Assembly (NCBI RefSeq): GCF_003473485.1 | Contig: NC_053046.1 | Coordinates: 14,952,001-15,016,000 of the forward strand | DNA from: Medicago truncatula | Taxonomy: Eukaryota; Streptophyta; Magnoliopsida; Fabales; Fabaceae | DNA: 64,000 bases | Direction: 5' to 3' | Part shown: piece by piece, positions 45,465-59,747 of the stretch | Layout of the letters: the number at the start of each line of letters is the position of its first letter | Numbering within the stretch: the stretch's first letter is position 1 | The notes under the pieces: model-generated | Databases searched by the model: none | What the model was told of the DNA's origin: nothing | What the model saw: the letters and a program-made list of their open reading frames with translations, nothing else | Position numbers and translations under genes: made by a program

Positions 45465-48400
45465 ATGAATCCTTTCTCTTCAGGAACGCGTTTGAGGTAA
45501 TCAATTGAATCCTTTCAATCGGATCAGCTTTGCACTGTTCTTGCAATGCGTTTAGATGCTTCTTCTTCATGCTGATTTTGTAGCTGAGTAGGAATATTTT
45601 GAATTTTCTTCGCGTTTTTTATTGAATTGGAATTTATGTAGCTTATTGAGTTCTAGATTATAGATTTTGTTAATTTTAAGCTGAAATTAGTGTACAACGT
45701 GTTCAAATTTTTATATTTGGTTTATGGTTTTGATGTGGTTAGTTAGGCTATGGATTTCGAAACAGTATAGTATTTGAATCATACATTGAAATTGAAATGT
45801 TATAGTAGTTTACGTTAGTGCTGCAATTCGATTCTAGTATGTGGCATCGAACTTAAATTTTCATCTTCAGTTAAGAGCTACGAAGCACTGCCACAGACAC
45901 AAAAACTGACACGCGGACACCCCGATAGTAATTTGAGAAAATCATATAATGTAATGTAATTATATGTGTCGGTGTCTGACACCGACCCATGTCCGACACC
46001 GACATCGGAACACGCCTAATCCGAGGAGTGTCTTTGCTTCATAGGTTATGAGAGTTATGACACAGCACGGGGCACATTGACACCAATAATAATTTGAGAA
46101 AGTTAATTATTTGCACGTAATCACATGTGTGGGTGTCAGACACTGACACGGGTAATAATTTGAGAAAGTGAATTATTTGAACGTAATCACATGTGTTGGT
46201 GTCGGACACCGGACACACATTTGATCAAAGGTGTTGTGCTACAAAGATCTTGAGAGGCTTTTTCCTATATCTCTGAAACCATTGGGAACAATTCATAAAC
46301 AGCACGTGGTTTGGATATGAAAATAAAAACCTTTTTTTTTTTTTTTTTTTTTTTTTTTTGCACTAGGTGGGGGTTAAAAATATGAACTAATCATTGATGA
46401 TGCTTAAATGTTTATCGTTTGGCTTTAGCGCATAGACATGTCTTTCTAATAACCTTAGAAATTGACTGTTTGAAAAAAGTAGTGGCGAGGTTCAGAATCA
46501 AGAGTGTCTGAGCTACACATTATAAAATAGGTAGTTATTTTTTCCTCCATCTGTAGATTCTCACTGATGCTGCCCTGATTTAAGTATCAGGTACTATGTA
46601 GTATTGCCACTTCGGGCTGAGGGCATGTTCAATATCCGTCACGTGTCCGTGTTCAACACCGACATGACAATGACACATGTTAAATTCAATCATTTCAGTT
46701 TTTAAAAATATTAAAAGTGTCTATGTGTGAGTGTCGTAGTTGGTGTTTGTATCAGTGCTTCATAGATTGGGTGCCACAGCCAATCATCTGTTGCATTATA
46801 GAATTGGATTTATTATCCTCCTATAGATTTACGGACTCAAGCAGGATTTTCATTTCTGCATATTCCTGCAGCGGTGTGAGTTTTTCATTGTAGTTGACTT
46901 TTTATGTAAAAATACCTTTTGCCTCCCAAATCAGAAATGGTTAACATGTTTTCAGGTTTTCTTGCAAGTTACAAAGATATTAATGTTCGATGGGATTTTC
47001 TTTTGGTGTTATAGTAATCATTTTTTACTTATCTGGTTCACATCCGAACATTTAGGGACATGATTCGGGCCATACGTGCATGCAAGACTGCAGCAGAAGA
47101 GCGCGGCGTTGTAAGAAAAGAATGCGCAGCCATTCGTGCTTCAATAAATGAAAATGACCAAGACTACAGGCATCGTAATATGGCTAAGCTAATGTTTATC
47201 CACATGCTTGGATACCCAACACATTTCGGTCAAATGGAGTGTCTCAAGTTGATAGCATCCCCTGGATTTCCGGAGAAGAGAATAGGTTATCTTGGCCTCA
47301 TGTTGCTTCTTGATGAAAGACAAGAAGTTCTAATGTTGGTCACCAATTCTTTGAAACAGTATCCTTTTCTTAATCAATCTTATTTTTTAATTCCCTGATT
47401 TTTATATTCCACTTTATAACGTGTTATTGATATTAGTCCTCTACTGAAACAAAACAAGGGAAAAATATTGATAATTTTTTATATAGGAAAAGCCTTAACC
47501 GAACTTCAGAGATCTTAATCATACAAATCAGTATATAGTGGGACTTGCACTCTGTGCTTTAGGAAACATTTGTTCAGCAGAAATGGCTCGTGATCTTGCA
47601 CCAGAGGTTGAGAGATTGCTACAATTTCGTGATCCCAATATTCGGAAGAAGGTGACTTTTTCAATGTATTTCATGCATTTATTACACCTTACACCTTTCT
47701 GGAACTATAAATACTGTTTTTTTGTTTTTGTTATATATCGAGGGAGAAGAGGTCGTGGATGCTTCATAGTGACAGTAACATATTATTGCTCTTCACTTAT
47801 AGGGATTAGTTTTGGAACTTTTGTACATCTAGCAACCAATAAATACTAGGTTTTTTTAACTGCTCTTGACTTATGTGATTACTTTTCTTACATACATCTA
47901 GCAACCAATAAATACTAGATTTTGTTTTACTGGAATAAAATATCCTATAATACCGGACTCTGATCCTTATCCTTGTATAATAGTGACATTACTTGCCTCC
48001 ATCTTTGTGTGATTGATAAATTTTTTTTAAATTATGAAGAGAGAATCATGATTCAAGAGACAGCTTGCATCTACCCAACCATTTCCTATAGGCAAAAATG
48101 GAAAAATATGATCTGCCATAGATATAAGGCTCCCAGTCAAATAAAAATGCCTGTTCTATATTGGTGTTTTCTGGTTAATATGTGGATTTCAATCATGTTC
48201 AATCATTCCAGAAATTATGACTTGGATCAAATAAATTTCTTTTTGATTTGGCTTCAGGGAGTTATTCTAATGCACATAAACTATAGTACTTTATGTTGAA
48301 TTGCCCATTTAAAGTGTCTGTTGTTTCATCATATGGTCGTGATAGCCAATAGTCTTACCATGTGGTTGTTTGTGCCACAACTATTTGACATAAAAAACGT

Positions 48401-51400
48401 CAAATGCATCCCGGGGTCCTTTAAGTTTGACGTTTCTATCAGATTAGCCCTTTTAGTTTCAAATTGGTCCTTTATTTAGTAAAAGTGAGCAAGTTAGTCC
48501 TTAACTTTTTTTGTTTATAACAAATTGGTCCCTCTTTTCATCCAGCTTTGTTAAAAAGCACTTACATGACCATTTAACATTGAGGTGGAAGGTCCAAAAA
48601 GCGTTTATGACACTAAATATGATTACTTACATTTTCTTGTTGTTTCTCAATTCAATCCTAATTTTACAGATAAATATTTCATCAACATTATAAATAAGGT
48701 GATCTATCGATTTTGTTTCAAACCAAGACTGAATTATACATCTATGAACCCTCATTTTGAGAGCGGTGAATTTGGACCTACCAACTTAGCAATAAACGTC
48801 AACATAAGCACTTTTTTAAGCAAGTTTAGTGGAAGGAAAGAGGGTAATGGTGTACATATTTAATGACTTAAAAGGATTAGGTGCTCACTTTTACTAACAT
48901 GAAGGACCAATTTGAAGCTAAAAGGATAATCCGGTGCAAACGTTAAACTTAAAGGGTCTTGGGATGTATTTGGATTAAAAAAAAAATTCTGATGTATAAT
49001 AATGCATTATCATGTAATAGCAAAAATGTTTATGAAATGTGAGATTGGATAAAGTTTAGTGGTTGTTGATATCACCTTTTTTTCATTGTTTTTGTTAATA
49101 TTTGTTTAGTACTGTTTTCTTGTTCCATTTTTCATAATTTTGAGTGGAAATCTATTTATCTATATGCTTTTAAGAACTTGACATCCATCAAGCTGGCTGT
49201 GTTGCCTAATGTTAGTTGTCGCATCTGTTTTTTTTTTTTTTTGTGATATCCTTGCTCCCATTTTCTAAAAAATTGCATGTTATGTAATTTGATTTTGTTT
49301 TATCTACAAAACCTTTTCCTTCTAACTGCTTGATTTGTCATTTATAATTCACATAAATTAACTATGTTCACTGTTATATAGGCAGCATTGTGCTCTATAA
49401 GGATCATAAAGAAAGTTCCAGACTTGGCAGAAAATTTTATCAATCCTGCTACTTCATTACTTAGGGAGAAACACCATGGAGTTTTAATTACTGGAGTTCA
49501 GCTTTGTACAGATCTGTGTAAAACTAGCACAGAAGCTCTTGAACATATTAGGAAGGTAGTTTTTCATCTTTATAATTTTGTCAATCACATAGTCATAAGA
49601 GTATTCCCCATAATCCACTTTAGATTTTAGTTGAAGTAAACTTTACTATTATAAACTTAGCATGAAAAAATATTCTGTGCTCTGCAATATAAAATCATCT
49701 TTATTTTTATTCGTTCTTCTTCTTTGTCAGTTAAAACTAAAAGCATCCATAAATTATAGAATTTGCTTCTTGAAAATGTTATTGATAGAAAAATTATATG
49801 AAACCATTCACGTGTCTTCATCTAATAGCTTGAGCATTTAGGGCAGTTGGTTCATAATATAATAACGGTAATGTTTGATCTGTGCTTCCCATGTTCTTTC
49901 AATGAAAAGTTGAATTTCAGCAAAAGACAGGCGGCCTTGTGTATTGTCCATGCATCAAGCTCAGCGGGCTCTTGTGTGAAAGGGCATGTTATAAATACAA
50001 TATTAAAGTATTCACGTGTCTTCACCTAACTGCTTGAACTTTTGAGATAGAGGGTTTATGACAGTTGTAATAATTTTGGGGGAAACTTTTCCCACCCCTC
50101 ACATCTCTAAAGAACCACACACAATTTCAGAAGTGTACTTCTGGAGGGTATGGTTAGGTAATGTTGGGCTGGGGAAAGTTTCTACCATAAATTTACTGAA
50201 GTTATTTTCTGGAATCTTGGATTAGTCGAGTATCTGACCGCTTCATATAATTTATAATGCTTTTTATTTTTTACCTGTGTTTGAGGTATTCTCACGATCC
50301 ATTATTATGATTATCACTGTAAAACTCATATTTCAGTGACTATCATACAGTTTCAGTGGGCACAGCACTATATTTTTAGTTTTTTGCAAGCAAACTTGTC
50401 GGGTATACATATCATATGTTTATGTTAACTGTAAAGGAAAATAAACAGGGTTCATATGTACAATTTTATGATGTTAAAGTTTACTTTGATGGCATTTTTG
50501 TATCAGAAACACTGCAATTTGAGCTTTGACTACAGCCCAGCATCTAACAATATTATTTGAACAATTATTACAGAAATGCACAGATGGTTTGGTCAGAACT
50601 CTCAAAGATCTAGCGAACAGTCCTTATTCGCCAGAGTATGATATTGCTGGCATCACAGACCCATTTCTCCACATTAGGTTGCTTAAACTTCTGCGAGTGT
50701 TAGGTGAAGGTGATGCTGATGCTAGTGACTCTATGAATGACATACTTGCCCAGGTCAGTTGTGTGTATGTTGTTACTTTTATGACAATATTATTATATTG
50801 TTCATACTACAATGGTTGCTTATTTGTCATGTTGCCAGGCTCTGTAGTGTAGATGTATGCTGAATACCATATATGGTGTTATGATATTTTTTCCACTTCC
50901 ATGTGACTTCCTTAAGAAACCTTGGTGTTAAAGATACAGGGTCTTAGATAGAGAAAAGAAAAAAAATAAAGACTTTGAATTATGGATATTGTTTGATATG
51001 ATTGGTGACTTTGATTTTTGATAAAAATATATACAAGACTCGAAATCCTAATTTACTAGGAAAGCAAATAATAATCCTAATTTACTAGGAAAGCAAATAA
51101 TGATAATAACAAAGAAGTACAGAAACTAATCCTAAGAGATAGTCTAAGATAAGAAACTAATCCTATGAGATAATCTAAGATGCTCTAAGTATCAAGATAT
51201 TATAAGACATTTGCATATCTTTGCATCAAATTTAAAATTCATTCCTGATTTCTTATTATTTTTATCATTTTATCACTAAATAACCCAAGTTTTTTTTTTG
51301 AACAGAACTAAATAACCCAAGTTAGTATAATATGCTGACAAATTATCCAAAAAATCCAGTTTTGATCCATATAATTTCTTAAATTTCCATGTAGATATAT

Positions 51401-54400
51401 TAAAATTTAATTGGAAAAAATCTGAATTGCTTGGGGGTAGCAACTAGTTGTTATTATTTTTTTGAACAATCGAACTAGTTGTTATTATATTATTATTATA
51501 TGTATGATTAATCTCTTTTAGAAACTTCAATTCACTTTAGAACCAAAAATAGAAGAAGCTCCAATTCAGTGACCAATTAAACTTTCTTCATAAATAATGT
51601 TAACCACTTGTTGCAGTCATAAAGTTTTATATCATTCATTTCAATATTCTTAGGATTTGTTTATTATTTACCAAATCTATGAGATTAAGGGAGATGTATT
51701 AATGATTTTAATGTACTATTGCATATTAGTGGCTCACTTTTCTGAAATTTAAGGTTGATAATTTTAAACTTGCTATCTGTTTTAGGTGGCTACAAAAACC
51801 GAGTCAAATAAAGTTGCAGGGAATGCCATTTTATATGAGTGTGTTCAAACGATAATGAGCATTGAAGATAACGGTGGCTTACGCGTACTTGCCATCAATA
51901 TCCTGGGAAGATTCTTGTCAAACCGCGACAACAATATCAGGTTTACTTCTGGTCATTACTTTTCCTTGACAAGTAACTGAAAAACTTGATTCAGACTAAC
52001 ACCAGTACATTGAGTGTTCGCATTTCAAGGTTATGATCTATATAAGCAAAAATATACAAAAAGCATTGAAAGAAGTCTGATGTTTCCTCCAACCAGGGAA
52101 GGATGCCTGATTACAGTCCAATGAATTGATATTTGATGCAAGAATCTAGGTAGCGTTCTTGATCAGTCGGATTGATCGTTCGCCCCTTAGAACATTATCC
52201 TGTTTTCTTCAAACCTTCAACCATAGGGCCTACTGCAAGTGACTGGGAACCACTGTTTTTTGTGTGTTAGGATATTGAGAATATTTGTTCTATCCCCAAA
52301 CCAGTATTTTGACTACCGAATATGGAGAAATGACCACTTTTAGCGTTAGTTCTTGTAAGATTACATCTATAAACCAAGGGCACTTCTTTTAACTGGCACA
52401 AAAATGATCCAGTTATCTATTACTGACCATCCAGCGTTCTTGTAGAAATGGTATATTATTACTTAACAAAGAATATGATAGGATGATAGGAGGAGATTAC
52501 AAAGCTATATACAGATGGGCTTATGGCCCAACATTTTAAAAAATGTTTCCCACTTTCCTTGATGTCTTTTGATAGCTGGATTTTGTACTGACTGGATTAT
52601 GAAATTTTTGTAAGCATGTGCTTTTATGATTGTGTGCATGTATGTTATAGAGTCCTGAACAACCGTGCCTATAAATTTTTGGTACGTTGTCTGTGATTGA
52701 TGTATTGATCTATTTTCATTTTCTATTGCATATTCATAATGAGCGGATGCTTCTTGAGATAGTAAATTTGGCAGTCAAACATTTGAGCAATTCAATTATT
52801 ACTTTACGAAGTTCACTAGTTATTTTGCTCCAACTCGTTTAAATTTTAAAATGGTGGGATCCCAAATATATTGACTACAAGTTTTGCTTGACTAGAAACA
52901 GAATAAGCTTGTGGTTGGATTAAATACATTTTGCTGATACATGCAGTTAGAGTACTTGGTTATATTCTGACATCTCTGTTATTGTCTAAACTAACCTTCA
53001 TGCCTGTAAGATGTAATTTACATGCTGACTAGGTTAGAGAAATATATGCTATCCTGTTAATAATTCTGTCTTTGGATGTTGCAGTTAGAGAAGAAGTGAG
53101 AAACAATTTGTATATAAAATAAGTTGTATGGCTGTTCAAATTATTTATTTTAGTACTTTTTATCCACCAACAAAATTTATTTGTTAAAATTAATTTTGTG
53201 CTTTGTGGATATCATACTTCACTATTGTAGTGAATCATACTCTTCCTACCCTCTTCCTTCAGATACGTGGCATTAAACATGCTAATGAGGGCTGTAACTG
53301 CTGATGCTCAGGCAGTGCAGAGGCACCGTGCAACAATTCTAGAATGTGTGAAGGTATTTGATTTGTTTTCTTTGTTATTACTTCTTATCCAATGTCGAAT
53401 GTGTTTTTGCAACTAGAGAAGTTAGTTAATCAGTGGACTTTTTGCTTCAGGATTTAGATGCTTCAATTCGGAAAAGAGCCCTTGAACTTGTATATGTTCT
53501 GGTAAATGAAACTAATGTGAAGCCTTTAGTGAAAGATCTTGTAGATTATCTGGAAGTCAGTGATCTTGATTTCAGAGGAGACCTAACTACCAAAATATGC
53601 TCCATAGTTGCAAAGTGAGTCGCAAGGTTCTGAATGGCATTCTGTTTAAGTATTATTTTCCTTTTTTAAGAGAGGGGGTGGGGGAGGTCAAACGTAGGTT
53701 GCTAGAGTAGCCATGCACTTCATTTATTTATTTCCAGTAATTTCTGGGACCACTTATGATATTATATCAAAATAAATTTAAAATGGTTTGATTCGTCACA
53801 GGAACAGGTTTTACTATAACTTTTTCTTTTAGAAGTTATATAACTGTTTGTTGTGTTAGTAATAAATAATAAACATACAATCTGTGTTTGTCTTTCAATT
53901 TTTGCATTTTGGACATTCCTGTTCCTTAGTCTCCCATCTTCTCTTCCTATTTGGTAAAATAAAACAATCTATTCGGCTTATTTCACATGGTCCGCTTCAT
54001 TTCAGTTTAGAACAATTAATTAGAGTTTCTTGAAGTGACAATTATAAGTCTTGCGTTGACTATCAATTTTTTTTATTGTTGCTTCAGGTTTTCCCCAGAG
54101 AAGATCTGGTACATTGATCAGATGCTGAAGGTTCTGACTGAGGTATAAAAAATGATTTCCTGTATCAGCTTATTATATTTACGCCACACACATGCTGGTA
54201 TCGATGAATTTTATTATCATTTATATGAATTTATAGTTCAGGTATATACATATGATTCCATGTGTCTTTATCTCTTTGCACCTGAGTTATTTGTACTGCT
54301 TCTTTGTTTCCGTCACATTATTCTCATAAAATTGATGGCTTTTTATGATTATTGCCGAGAAGGTGGGGGGGGGGGGGGGGGGGGGGTGATTTGTGCATTA

Positions 54401-57400
54401 GGATGCCATTTTATTGTGATTATTGTTTGGTGCTTTTGGGCTTCCTCCATATTGAGCCATGCTGGTGTGTATTGAGTGCATGTACTGATCTTTTTCTTAT
54501 GTTAGTAGGCTGGAAATTTTGTAAAAGATGAAGTATGGTATGCCTTAATTGTTGTGATAAGCAATGCTTCCGAGCTTCATGGATATTCAGTAAGAGCATT
54601 ATACAGGGCATTTCAAACGTCTGCTGAGCAGGTGCTCATTTCTGCTTTGACAAAGCCTATGCACATTGTTGATTTTCTGTTGATGTTTATATAGCAACAT
54701 CATCACCTAATATTTATTTTTCCAGGAGACTCTAGTTCGAGTTACAGTGTGGTGCATTGGGGAGTATGGTGACATGTTAGTCCATAATGTTGGAATGCTT
54801 GGCATAGAAGATCCAATAACAGTGAGTGAATGGTTATGATTGATTGTTTATACACATGTTTACACTATTGCTTCAAGTTGCTTGAATATGATAAATTGCA
54901 TGGCTTCCATAAATATATCATCAAGTTAATAATGAACAAATAGAAACAAAATCCATCAGTCTCAGTACTACATTCTCATATTCAGTTCTATTCCCATTTC
55001 TTTGTAAGGTAGGAAATGGATTAAGTACTGGGATTTGTTTACATGTTTGATCGGCATGTTGAACTTTTTCTCTGTCAGAAACGGCTCCTTGTTATTTTCT
55101 TTTTTAATGAATCTGGCACAATATGTGCTTGGTGCTTAAACCATAAACATTAGAATTGTGGCTTGCCTCTTTTAAAAGTTCTTATTGCTTATCGATTGTT
55201 TTATACAGAGGAATGACCTGATTCCCATGCCCACTTTATCTTTTCTTTTGAGATATATTCAGCTTAATGGAACAACAACTGGACTACCGACCATTGATGT
55301 CTTTAAATTTTCTTGGATATAGAACATTGGAAAATCTAAGAAAATGATATTTTGATACATACCGTGTTTAAATTTTTTATACTATGTTCTTTATTCTTAA
55401 TTGTTTTATCTACCAGGTGACTGAGTCAGATGCAGTGGATGTTGTAGAGATTGCTATAAAACGCCATGCATCAGATCTTACTACAAAAGCAATGTCTTTG
55501 GCTGCCTTATTAAAGCTCTCTTCACGTTTCCCTTCTTGTTCAGAGTATGCTGTTTTTAAGTTTGTTTATCATGTATTGCATCATATATACATTTTTGTCT
55601 GTTAAAAGCCAAATATCCTTAAAACCTAATTGTTAGATGAAGGCTTTTGAATGGTTTCTACTTTCTAATACACTCCCTCACCAGTGCTCTCAAATTTCCA
55701 TCATGGAATTATATCATGACAGATTTCATGCCAGCCACCACAAGCTGCAACACCTATTATATCCGCCATCGGCAGCAATGCCATGTTTACAGGGGAGGTT
55801 TTTCGCTTGCCGTCATAATTCTCCTTTGATAACACTGTCCTTCACATAATATCCCTTTAGGCTTGAAATGTAGACAGTGCATTGTCCCACTTTATCTTGT
55901 GTTGAAATTCATAATTTATTTAGAATTTAGAATAATGGAGGTGGCAAGGATTGCACTCATGACCAGCTGGACATAGAGGTACTGATGCCTTGTCAAGAAC
56001 CTACTCTTCTAATCAATTAAACTAATAGGTGAAGGTTCGGGAATGTTTTTACATGTGTAATATGTAATATTTTAGTACAAATACCGGGTTTGAGATTTAA
56101 AAAATTTAATCCCCGCGCGTGTGACTTGATCTCTATGACAAATCAGGGGAACTTTTTCCCTCCACAACCCTTCCTACTCAATAGACAAGCCAAAAAATTG
56201 TTCATCCAGTACGAGCCTGGTTTTCTTCTTGTACTTTATGTTTTGACATGGGGATTTTATTCTCCTTTGAATATGTATATAGGAGGATCGAGGAAATTAT
56301 TGTACAGTTCAAAGGGAACCTTGAGCTAGAATTGCAGCAGAGAGCTATTGAATTCAACTCGATTATTGCTAAGCACCAAAATATTAGGTGAGTTTAATTA
56401 AGCTGCATATTATATTATATAAAGAGCTTGGTTCTGCGATACTCAGGTAAGAGAGATCCTATTATGAGAAACTGTTATTGTGCAGATCTACTCTTGTAGA
56501 AAGGATGCCAGTTTTGGATGAGGCCACTTTCATAGGTAGGAGGGCTGGGTCTTTACCAGGTGCCGCTTCTACAGCAAATGCACCTTCAGTCAGTCTCCCG
56601 AATGGGGTAGCCAAACCTGCAGCTCCTCTTGTAGATCTACTTGATCTAAGTTCTGATGATGCTCCAGCACCTAGCTCTTCTGGTGGCGATTTTCTTCAGG
56701 ACCTTCTTGGTGTTGATCTATCTCCAGCATCACAGCAATATGGTTGGTGTTTATAGTGCATCATATAAATTATTATTATGTCATGAAAACTGAACATTTT
56801 TTTTGTTTTTTATGATCACCGTCTTCATTTACAAACCCCTGTTTATAACTTTATATATAATATTAGCACTGTTTTCATAAATAAATTGGAATTGTTTCAG
56901 TAGTTATTAATTGGTTTTATTAAGGAAGAAACATGTAAATTTACTCATTTTCATAGCATTTCTGACTTTTATTGAATTTTCAGGTGTTGGTCAAGCATCA
57001 AACAGTGGCACAGATGTTCTTATGGATCTTTTGTCGATTGGATCGCCTTCTGCCCCGAGCAGCTCATCTACAGTAGACATCTTGTCCTTAAGTGCTAGTA
57101 ATAATGCACCTGCTTCACCATTGGATGATCTCTCACCACTTCCACCTTCTTCAAGAGCTACTTCAAATGCTGGTTCAATGATGGATTTATTGGGTGGTAT
57201 TTCCTCCAGTCCGGCAACAGGTTGTATACCATGTTTATAATTTGGGCATTATCATTATTTTAAATATAGTTGAAGTACTGATTCCTCCTCCTTTTCTTAT
57301 CTTGAATAGAAAACAATGGACCAGTTTACCCGTCTGTAACTGCTTTTGAGAGCAGCTCCTTGAGGTTGACATTCAATTTCTCAAAACAACCAGGAAACCC

Positions 57401-58738
57401 ACAAACAACAGTTATCCAAGCTACCTTTACAAATTTGTCCTCCAATACATATACAGATTTTGTTTTCCAGGCTGCAGTCCCCAAGGTATGCCAAATGCCA
57501 ATCAGCATGCTGCAGTGTTGAACTGTCTACATGAAATTGCTAAGATCATCATCATTGCCATTACTATAACTTCAATTGTGGGATATGAATTTACTGCTTT
57601 TTTTATTTATTTATCTTATGTTAAACGTGTGATATGAATTTACCGGTTTTTCATCTTCAAATGTATACTGTTAACTTGAGGTTCCTTGCTTTATAATTTA
57701 TTTTGGCTATTGTCTTCTCATTCCATTTTTTACATTTAATTTTAAAAATCTCAAGACACGAGGAAAGCACTTGTGGCTGTTGCTTCTCCTAAGAGATGGA
57801 TTCTTATGATAAAAATGTTTGCAGCTGTCAATTACTGAATAGTTTCCTTTATAGTAGTCTAATTAGTTATCTTGTTTTTAGTGCTAAATAATTGCTTCTA
57901 CTCTTTAATGTTTGATAATTAGCTCTTTCATTGGTTGGTCTGCTGGATATGTTCCGTTATCTATTACTTACATATGTGGTTATTTTGACTTTCAGTTTCT
58001 ACAATTGCACTTGGATCCAGCTAGCGGCAATACTCTCCCTGCTGCTGGAAATGGGTCGGTCACGCAAACTTTGAGAGTTACTAATAGCCAACATGGAAAG
58101 GTAGATATCCTTTATTAGTATTGCTTCACCGTAAATATTTATGCTCTACCATGCATCTTGTCAAGTTTGAATTCTAAATGTGATATTGATCACTGCCAAA
58201 ATGCTGCGTAATGTTTTACTTTAAAATTGGACAGTACACACAACAAAAACTGCCATATTTTAGTATATACACTGATATGGAGTCTGAATTAAACTCCATA
58301 TTTAGGTAACTGGACAAGCAGGGGAAACTCCCATTAGGCGCTGCAAAAATTATATTTTTGTATAAGGATGAATTTGTATTTAAATGTGAATAATTTTTTA
58401 GTATGAGCATTTATGCAGTAAAATTATTTATTGTATCCGAAATTGTCAGTAAAATGGCCATCATGCTCTGACCGTTATTCTGGATCGACAAATACAAGAT
58501 TAGACTCCCTTTGCCCCCTTCCCCCTTTTTGTCTCTATTTGTGCTTTGTGAGTATGTTGTGTATGTGTTTCTACCAATGAGATTAACTTTGAGCAAGTGT
58601 TTATTAGAGAAAGACTTGATTGCTAGAAACTACTCTTTTCAGAAATCTCTTGTCATGCGCATAAGGATAGCATACAAGGTAAATGGCAAAGATACATTGG
58701 AGGAAGGACAAATCAGTAATTTTCCCAAGGGTCTGTGA
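45465..58738 (+). CDS. AP1G: AP-1 complex subunit gamma (gamma-adaptin)
   Basis: Eighteen coding exons join in phase with GT-AG borders: 45465-45496, 47056-47358, 47510-47651, 49382-49555, 50574-50753, 51786-51940, 53263-53353, 53451-53614, 54088-54142, 54509-54631, 54726-54821, 55417-55544, 56283-56387, 56486-56742, 56984-57220, 57310-57485, 57996-58100, 58643-58738. Total 2619 bases, 872 residues, the usual length. Residues 1-582 form the helical adaptin trunk ([60 protein letters not shown]). Residues 583-747 are the Ser/Pro/Ala-rich hinge with clathrin-box-like [11 protein letters not shown] and [13 protein letters not shown] motifs. Residues 748-872 are the gamma ear, ending [13 protein letters not shown]-1 selects cargo and recruits clathrin at the trans-Golgi network/early endosome. 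The gene appears intact; its long introns carry transposons. Confidence 0.97.
45876..46775. repeat. GTGTC-rich dispersed repeats in AP-1 gamma intron 1
   Basis: Three units, about 45876-46042, 46045-46245 and 46590-46775, carry GTGTCGGTGTCTGACACCGA-like palindromic phrases and ends related to GAAGCACTGACAC / GTGCTTCATAG. The middle unit repeats 'aatttgagaaagt.aattatttg.acgtaatcacatgtgt' internally. Confidence 0.75.
46332..46359. repeat. T28 homopolymer in AP-1 gamma intron 1
   Basis: Uninterrupted run of 28 T. Confidence 0.95.
48401..48973. mobile_element. TIR transposon (573 bp) in AP-1 gamma intron 3
   Basis: Inverted arms of about 90 bases: left starts CAAATGCATCCCGGGGTCCT and right ends GGGTCTTGGGATGTATTTGG; the inner edge is AGTAAAAGTGAGCA against TGCTCACTTTTACT. 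The interior is unrelated and has no transposase. No target duplication could be defined at these borders. It lies fully within the intron and spares splice sites. Confidence 0.85.
51044..51181. repeat. Two short tandem duplications in AP-1 gamma intron 5
   Basis: AATCCTAATTTACTAGGAAA.. is repeated with a 29-base period (51044-51099). AGAAACTAATCCTA(A/T)GAGAT.. is repeated with a 31-base period (51121-51181). Confidence 0.85.
54365..54386 (+). repeat. G22 homopolymer in AP-1 gamma intron 9
   Basis: 22 consecutive G on the transcribed sense strand, between exons 54088-54142 and 54509-54631. It is very rare in such an AT-rich genome and could form a G-quadruplex in DNA or pre-mRNA. Length may be wrong because homopolymers are prone to sequencing error. 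Confidence 0.95.
55620..56282. other. AP-1 gamma intron 12, possible old SINE
   Basis: Around 55930-56040 the minus strand reads 'ctattagtttaattgatt' then 'gttcttgacaaggcatc', reminiscent of a tRNA-like retroposon, but no clear B box is seen. Frames here are chance. Confidence 0.3.
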
Positions 58739-59747
58739 AGCCAAAAATATGGACGGGTCATCAAGGTGATATACAAAACCCATTGTTTTTGTCTGCACTC
58801 TACAATACCGGTGCAATTTTCATGTTTGATTCCTTCAAATGAGGAAGGTATGGTTAAAGCAAACGGGATCCACTTTTTAACTCAAATTTGAAGTCTATTT
58901 GCTGGCTTCACATATTTGCTATATTTTCCCCCCTTTATTTAGGTGTTTATGTACATTAGTACAAAATATTCTTGTATGAAAAAGGTCAATCAAATTTTGC
59001 CTCTCAAGGCACTGAGAGTTTTGTCCTGTTGAGAACTTGAGGTGCTTTCTAAAGTTATAGTGTTGTTAAAAGCAATTTGGTATCCCTTAGACAGTTGGTA
59101 TATTATATTTGATTTTGTGTAACATTTTTCCCCCAAAGGTTAATGAAATGTCATCTCAAAATTGTGTAAACCTTTTTCTTTCTTGATTTTTGGCTGTTTA
59201 ATTGTAAGTGAGGATTTTCCATTGTGATGTTAAAACTGTTGAGAGTATTTTATGGTCTCTACACGTATTTCAGAATGTTTTTATTTTGTTTCCGCAAATA
59301 TTATTGGTTGAAATGCACTTTATTCCCACTTTTCGACTGTAAGTAAACTAATTTTGTGATTCAGCAACTGTTTTTTCCCGTGTGAAGCCACAGCTTGTGG
59401 CATTGTTCTGGGGGTGCGTTAAATACCTGTATCATAGTTCTAAGCTGCTTGACTCTGTTTTTATCATCAAATCACGGAAGATGTACATTTTTTCCTTTGT
59501 ACATGTGTAGATTATCCAAAGTCAACATGCAAGATCTAACGAGTTTAAATTTGTACAAGCTCTTTAGTTATAAACCCTAAAATAATTGTTTTATTTTTGT
59601 TGTTTATGAATATCAGCTGAAATAACCGAACTATGATTGCTAAAACAGTAGTATACCATAAGAATGTAATGCCAAATGATACAAAAGAAAAATTACAAAA
59701 CATGAATGCACACGTTTTATGATATTATCATCAGTAATCTAATTACT
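58739..59747 (+). other. 3' UTR and downstream flank of the AP-1 gamma gene
   Basis: No further coding signal. Candidate poly(A) signals near 59145 ('gttaatgaaatg') are weak. The frame at 59395-59580 has no family features. Confidence 0.45.

Noticed and set aside
48511-48863. Two overlapping frames in AP-1 gamma intron 3
   Set aside because: They lie inside a TIR element and show no protein features.
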